A DNA stretch of 64,000 nt from Harmothoe impar (taxonomy: Eukaryota; Annelida; Polychaeta; Phyllodocida; Polynoidae), in NCBI GenBank assembly GCA_947462335.1, contig OX381720.1:45912654-45976653 (forward strand). The letters run 5' to 3'. This document shows positions 58,730-64,000 of the stretch, one piece after another. How positions within the stretch are numbered: position 1 is the stretch's first letter; each line of letters opens with the position of its first letter. Position numbers and translations under genes: made by a program. The notes under the pieces were generated by a model. It was not told the origin of the DNA and made no database searches. It worked only from the letters and a program-made list of their open reading frames with translations.

Positions 58730-59598
58730 GAGCTCGTACATATGAGACTAAATAATGGGTATACAATGGGATTTGATTATTTTACACAGTTTCAAAAAGC
58801 ATATATATATTCTACATAAAACTACATAAAGGTCTTAAAGGCAATCATAAAGCAGCGCCTATAGAGCATATGTAAAGTGATGCATTCACCGATACGAATT
58901 TCTACAGTTAGCGATATCTTTCCTTTTTAATCCTCAGGTCTGCATTTCAATGGAGCCCTACTTTACTTTAGAAAGGTTTTTCATCAGAAAATCACCCACA
59001 GTGTAGATCTATTTGCACAACAGGATGTAGTCGATACATGCCAAATCAAAGTTATGGATGAATTGTAAAATATTGTAGGATATTCATGTGCCCTGATGTT
59101 CAGCACACATTTCTGCTGCATTTTCAATTTGCCGTGAAGGGAAGTCACAACACAATATTGAAAAGCATTGTGAACATGATTTTACATCATCACGACAAAT
59201 TCTGAAATCATGAGTCTTGCGTGCCTGGAATAGGTCTGCCGTTTAAAGCTTATAAATACCGAATATTGACAACATGAATCACGTTACCTTTTGTCTGGAA
59301 AGAGTGTGCAGTTCTAATATTTCCCAATTCTTTGAATTCCAGCAGTAGTCTAACGTAGTTTAACATGGCATATCTCTTTCCACAAGGGATTTAATCGCAT
59401 GTAAAAAGAGTGAATAAAGCATACAAGACAATGTAATGGGTTGGGCCTTAATCCAACGGCTACTACAAACAGACTGAGCAAGCGGTGGGCGGAAATGGAC
59501 AGGTGGGGCCAGCTTGGGGCGCCCCCTAGATTAGACATAGAGAACCACCAGTTGCCGCTGCTCCCAAATATATTAATGTTATCCGGTCGGACTGATAT

Positions 59599-59603
<5 letters not shown>

Positions 59604-59681
<78 letters not shown>

Positions 59682-59702
59682 AGAGAGAGAGAGAGAGAGA
59701 GA
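59604..59702. repeat. (TA)n then (GA)n microsatellite
   Basis: About 76 bp of TA followed by about 22 bp of GA. Confidence 0.98.
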
Positions 59703-60132
59703 CGGCAAAGCGCCCTCAGATGTTGGATTTAGTGTTGTCTTACATCTAGTGCCGTTGTCCTCAATAAGGGACATGTTGCAGCAAACACATTCTGATTGAA
59801 GCTGATCAATGTGTCTCTGTCAGCTGACAGAGATAAATGTACAGTGGCCTTAATCAAAGAATACTATAAGAGGATTTACTGGGCGATTTCCTGTTACCCC
59901 AATGGCCGATGACCCCCCTCCAAAATATACCACATGATGAAGGGTACTACTAGTACTTTGTGGGGGATGTATACGCTACATTGGTACCCTTTTGGGGCAT
60001 TTTACTTGCTGTGGGATAATGCTGGGTAACCGATCTTGGTACTATCTCCTCTTTTGCCTTGAAATGTTTGCTTTCTCACCCATCTTCACAGAGAACTTTG
60101 AATTATGCTGTTAGATTTCAATAGATTTGCAG

Positions 60133-60255
60133 TTATACATATTGAGCTCAAAGTTGCTGGATGTGGTAAGGGGGGCACCGTGCTTACCAAACGTACACCC
60201 GATGCCCACTACTTCTACACACCAAGACAAACACTCATTTCCATTAATGTCCCAC
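60133..60255 (+). CDS. Likely internal exon of a host gene, unknown
   Basis: Bounded by acceptor ATAGATTTGCAG and donor CCCAC|GTAAGC. The 123-nt exon is open in one frame: VIHIELKVAGCGKGG, TKRTPDAHYFYTPRQ, then LISINVP. Codon use and amino-acid make-up look like real protein. It begins after the first base of a codon and ends one base into the next. A second acceptor (CATCTTCACAG, 60092) lies upstream but all frames after it are closed. Family not recognised. It probably belongs with the exon at 60653-60854, with at least one unseen exon between, because phases do not match. Confidence 0.45.
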
Positions 60256-60652
60256 GTAAGCATTTTCACATTCAGTCAATATTACATCTATAAAAGAAAT
60301 CTTTGATCCACGCTGATAGAGACTCGGGGATATAAGCTACAGGCTTCTGAACACGCTGAGAGAATGTCATCCCTGTGAAAACCATAAAAACAGAGAGACC
60401 ATATTAGTTCGAAATGGGAATGGAATATTCTTCTCTCCAAACGGAAGGATAAGGAAAAAGAGATAAACCCTCCACAGAGAATATGGATCCTAGTAATGGG
60501 TAGGACCATCTGCCGGGGGGGGGGGGGTGGTAGTGCTACTGCGTGGTGCTGGTAGTGGTTTAAAACCTTCCCATTCATAGCCGAAGGCAGAGTTAGGATA
60601 TGAGGCCTCATTCCTGTCATAGTTTTATTTCTATTCCTGTTCCCCTTTACAG

Positions 60653-60854
60653 CGAGGAAGTTTATATAAATACAAGTCAATATTGGGTTGCAGCCATTCC
60701 AGTGAAACTTACTTGCCTGTTTGGAGTTCTGAAACAACCACCTAACTGCCAGTTCCAGTTACATGTGTGCAGCCACACAGAAATGATGTCCCATACCATT
60801 GGGGGTGCGCCCGCAGACTATATCCTTTCTGCTGGCCTGCTGACACTATCCTGA
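60653..60854 (+). CDS. Likely terminal exon of a host gene, unknown
   Basis: A textbook acceptor (CTATTCCTGTTCCCCTTTACAG) is followed by an open frame of 67 codons to TGA at 60854. It reads EEVYINTSQYWVAAIPVKL, CLFGVLKQPPNCQFQLHVC, then IGGAPADYILSAGLLTLS. Four cysteines and the mixed composition fit a real extracellular or globular domain. An AATAAA follows at 61288. Same strand and spacing as the exon at 60133-60255, so both may belong to one gene. Function unknown. Confidence 0.5.
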
Positions 60855-61287
60855 CATAGAGTTCATGTATCTCTATCGTGAGCAATCTAGCAGAAAGGAT
60901 GGTCTATGCACCGCCACACAGAGCATCGTTTCTGTTTGATTGCTGACAACCGTGTCACCATGCGGTTCAAGAATTCTACTCTGATGATTACTTTACATCA
61001 CATCCCCTCATTAGTTACATTTTTAAAGCCTTGCTCTCCAGGATGCAGTTTGAGTTCTATATCAGTATCATATTTACATTTATATACATAGACTCATCAT
61101 AGGAATATCATAACCCTCAACCAACAACGTTTTGAATTGATATTGAAGGAAATTTGAACTCTGAAAATAGAAAGGCAAATTCTCACCTTGGTAAAAGCAT
61201 AAACCCTACTATCGTATTGATAATTGATTCTCATTACTCCTACTACCATGCTGGTGTTTCATAACAGAATTGTCCTGCTATAGTCTG

Positions 61288-61293
61288 AATAAA
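61288..61293 (+). terminator. Polyadenylation signal AATAAA
   Basis: First AATAAA noted after the candidate stop at 60854; suitable distance for a 3' UTR of about 0.45 kb. Confidence 0.35.
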
Positions 61294-63228
61294 AAGGGAG
61301 AAAATACCCCTCCCGCCAGGCGTGGTGATAAGTCAGGCGGCCGCCGACAGGAGTATTATGTGGGCACTGTCATCAAACTATCACAGCACACATTACAGCA
61401 CTGGGAGATGGGACACTGCAGGGTGGTCTGTTATGCATATTGGGTAGGAGGGGCCCCGAGGGACTCATATATAACCTATTTAATATATAATATATATACC
61501 GGTCATTATACATGGTACAGTGTCTAAACAATAGGATAATCATATCACCAAAGTTTGGTACTGCATGCATATTGTATGGCGTATCCCCCATAGGCCGATT
61601 GGGTGAGGCAGTGAGGCACTCTATAATTGGGTGCACATACTGTTACCATGTTATTGTAATTGGCAATTTAATAGTGTACTCTCTTTTCAGCATACTGATA
61701 GACTAAATAGGAAAATACAACGATGTCAATTAGAATTTAAACCTGTTCTCCAGTTTGTTTTACATTGTTGTATTAATTTTAATATTCCCAAGCAGGTGGA
61801 GTGGGCAGATGGATTTATTCCCCATGTGAACAAATAGAAAAGAAAGTTAGGAAATTGGTTAGTCATACTTTTCATACAAAACAATCATGTATTATATAAT
61901 TCTGAATATAGCATGTAGTGGAGTGTTCCTACCTTGTCAAGTGGCTTTTGCTGTCTTACAGTCGGGCCTCACTACCATATTGGGGTGTTTTTAACCAAGA
62001 GGTCTTCCCTTGTAGTGTTTCATATGCAATGCCCCTATCTATTATTCATAAACTCGTAGACCTATGTCAGAAGCAATATTCATAGCTTTCTGGGCATTGT
62101 CTCCAAGTTTGCAAAGAAGACTGCAACCATTCTGAGCACTGCTTGAAGGGTAGAGCCAATATGGGCGGTAATAGGGGAAATGGCCCATACCCACAGGGAA
62201 GCATTAAGGGGCAGGCAAAGTTACGATTGCTGGAGGCTTCCACCAAGCACCATCCAGCATTATCTAGTTATCTCGGTGCCCACCTACACCGACCACCTGT
62301 GCCACAGCTTCTACTGCAGTTTTATTATATCATAATAAGCGCAGAGGGAGCCGTGTGTAAGTGCCCATATGGCCACCAGGGGTCCTCATAAGCTGGTATT
62401 CACAGAGCGGGTGCCACCTGCTCCCTCTATATTTTGTGGCTATAGTGGGTTATATTCCAGCCAGGATTGTGTTTGCTTTAACCCCTTAGAAGGGATGTAT
62501 ATAATGCCGGAACATTTTTTTCTTGTTCATTTGAAATCATGATGCGCCAATGCAGCGTCGGCAAGAGTACTATGTCCATGCTGCCTTGGTGTTGATCATG
62601 TCGACACTTTGGGGGTGTAGGGAACCCACATGATTGGTATGATACATCCTGACTGTGTGGCCGGGTCCTAGCGGGCGCGTACTACACGGCAGTACCGATA
62701 GGGGTCACTAACTTGGGTATGATACAGAAATGCAACACGGTGAGTTACTCACCAGGGCTGCATTCATCCAGCATGATGATGACAAAAGAGTATAGTGTAT
62801 TATATTTCAAAACTATGCCAACAATAAAGTGGTAAAAGGTAATGTACTTGTTGGGAATTACTGGAATTTACTTTAATCCCTTTATAAATGGCATAATAAT
62901 ATTAATGTGCCTGTACGTGTACCAATCTCAGGATACCAACCGCCAGTCCTTGGTGTACTATAACTAAAACGGTGCCATGAGTGTGTTCTGAGGGGGTGAG
63001 GTTCTTTACACGCCCCACTAGGAACTTAACCCCAGGGTCAAGATCCATACAAAGGGGCGTCAATTAATTATGTAAATTGATTAAATCATTCCTATCTCTG
63101 ATTAATTTAGTTGGAAACCAGGGAAGGAGGCTGTGCACAGCCGTGGTGAATTGGGAGCACCAATTAAGGAGGGGGAGGGGGAGAGGGAGGGGGGGTGCAG
63201 GGGCTGATGAGGTGGGTACCAGGCTTTC
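61294..63228. other. Spacer with a dispersed repeat
   Basis: 62530-62780 carries inverted GATGCGCCAATGCAGC and TGAGTTACTCACCAGGGCTG phrases of the dispersed family listed at 9890. No supported exon. Confidence 0.4.
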
Positions 63229-63230
63229 TA

Positions 63231-63678
63231 GTCCAGTCGTTTTACGGCATATAGGGCGTGTACCCATCACAAATTGCAACAAAATTCATTTTGCCACCAA
63301 GGGTCTCAGAAAGGTCTATAGAGTCCCCCCCCCCCAAACAGTGCCCTAATTTCCGAGGTGTGGAACACTGTAAAAATTAGAAATTCACCTGGCCCTAGCA
63401 ACAATCAAATGAGACCAGATGATTCCCCATACAAGATTTAGTGGGGTAGTAATAATTGTAATCCATCTCTGGTGATTATCAATGATATTTCAGATGAATC
63501 TCCAGTTTTGGGTAGCCATTTTGGATTTGTGCCTATTTGACAGTGTTCCACACTTCAGAAAATAGGGCACTTTTCTTTTTTTGGGGGGGAGGGGACTCTA
63601 TAGACCTTTCTGAGACATTTGGCGGCAAAATGAATTCTGTTGCAATTTGTGATGGGTCTATTTGTATATCGACTGGAC
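63231..63678. mobile_element. 448-bp foldback MITE
   Basis: The two ~150-bp arms (63231-63385 and 63528-63678) are inverted copies with termini GTCCAGTCG/CGACTGGAC flanked by TA. Shared inner phrases include ATCACAAATTGCAACA and CTCAGAAAGGTCTATAGAG. No gene. Confidence 0.85.
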
Positions 63679-63680
63679 TA

Positions 63681-64000
63681 ATAATGTTAATATAGATTGG
63701 CAATAATCGTATTGACTACATGACTTGACTTTGTGATTGATGTTTGAGGTGCCTTATCACCTAGACTAAGTCCTGCATATCAGTAATGCGCATACATGGA
63801 TGATGGGTGGTCTGGTCACAATTCAAGATGTAATATTTATGCCGGTGCGCAGACATTTTTTCTGCTCCTGCCCTTTGAATTTGATCTGTTCAAGTAGGGA
63901 AGGGCTTTTCGAGTAAAAGGGTTGACATTTGTTTGACGCCCGCTCAGATTATTTGACTACCCTCTGAATTCACCTCATGTTTCTTTTTTTGGATTTTAAT
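63681..64000. other. Terminal spacer
   Basis: Nothing recognised. Confidence 0.4.

Overview
This is 64 kb of eukaryotic nuclear DNA from an invertebrate metazoan, probably a marine one. The evidence is intron/splice-signal structure, long microsatellites, unsuppressed CpG, and a mixture of retroelements and DNA transposons. No bacterial-type operons, rRNA or convincing tRNA genes were seen, and the species cannot be told from sequence alone. Nearly all of the window is mobile or repeated DNA. Host-gene evidence is limited to exon-sized open frames bounded by good splice signals.

Layout. (1) 1-8201: a minus-strand Ty3/gypsy LTR retrotransposon with 5' LTR, primer site, gag, a putative -1 frameshift site and an intact pol. 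Its 3' LTR lies beyond base 1. (2) 8.2-12.6 kb: gene-poor DNA with a dispersed short repeat and an AT microsatellite. (3) 12.6-32 kb: three diverged copies (A, B, C) of one 3.7-6 kb segment carrying exon-like blocks. They are invaded by a hAT-type element (8-bp TSD), a pair of nested DNA elements, two copies of a palindromic MITE, and a 2.4 kb foldback element. The foldback element holds many RFX X-box palindromes. (4) 32-43.4 kb: sparse sequence with a GC-rich promoter-like stretch and first exon near 37.6 kb, isolated candidate exons at 39.3 and 41.0 kb, a CT microsatellite and two MITEs.

(5) 43,434-53,169: the most unusual object. It is a 9.7 kb element with terminal inverted repeats of about 400-500 bp that start AG, and a perfect 6-bp target duplication (AGTGTG). 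Those are Polinton/Maverick hallmarks, yet no DNA polymerase, integrase, packaging ATPase or capsid gene is recognisable. It carries an alanine-rich LDTYD-repeat protein, a small repeat-containing coiled-coil-like protein, two short 5' exons with strong donors, a run of hairpins and a ~395-bp tandem array. Its inverted repeats are dense arrays of CCAAT, octamer, CACGTG, TTACGTAA and GC-box motifs.

(6) 53.2-64 kb: a 41-bp minisatellite split by a 969-bp TA-target element, then a likely host-gene region. The latter has a promoter-like stretch at 58.6 kb, exons at 60.13 and 60.65 kb, and a polyadenylation signal at 61.29 kb. A small foldback MITE lies near the end.

Functional links are clear only inside the retrotransposon (Gag/Pol) and, by inference, inside the 9.7 kb element, whose genes lie between two promoter-rich repeats. 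Everything else is best read as a record of insertions and duplications.
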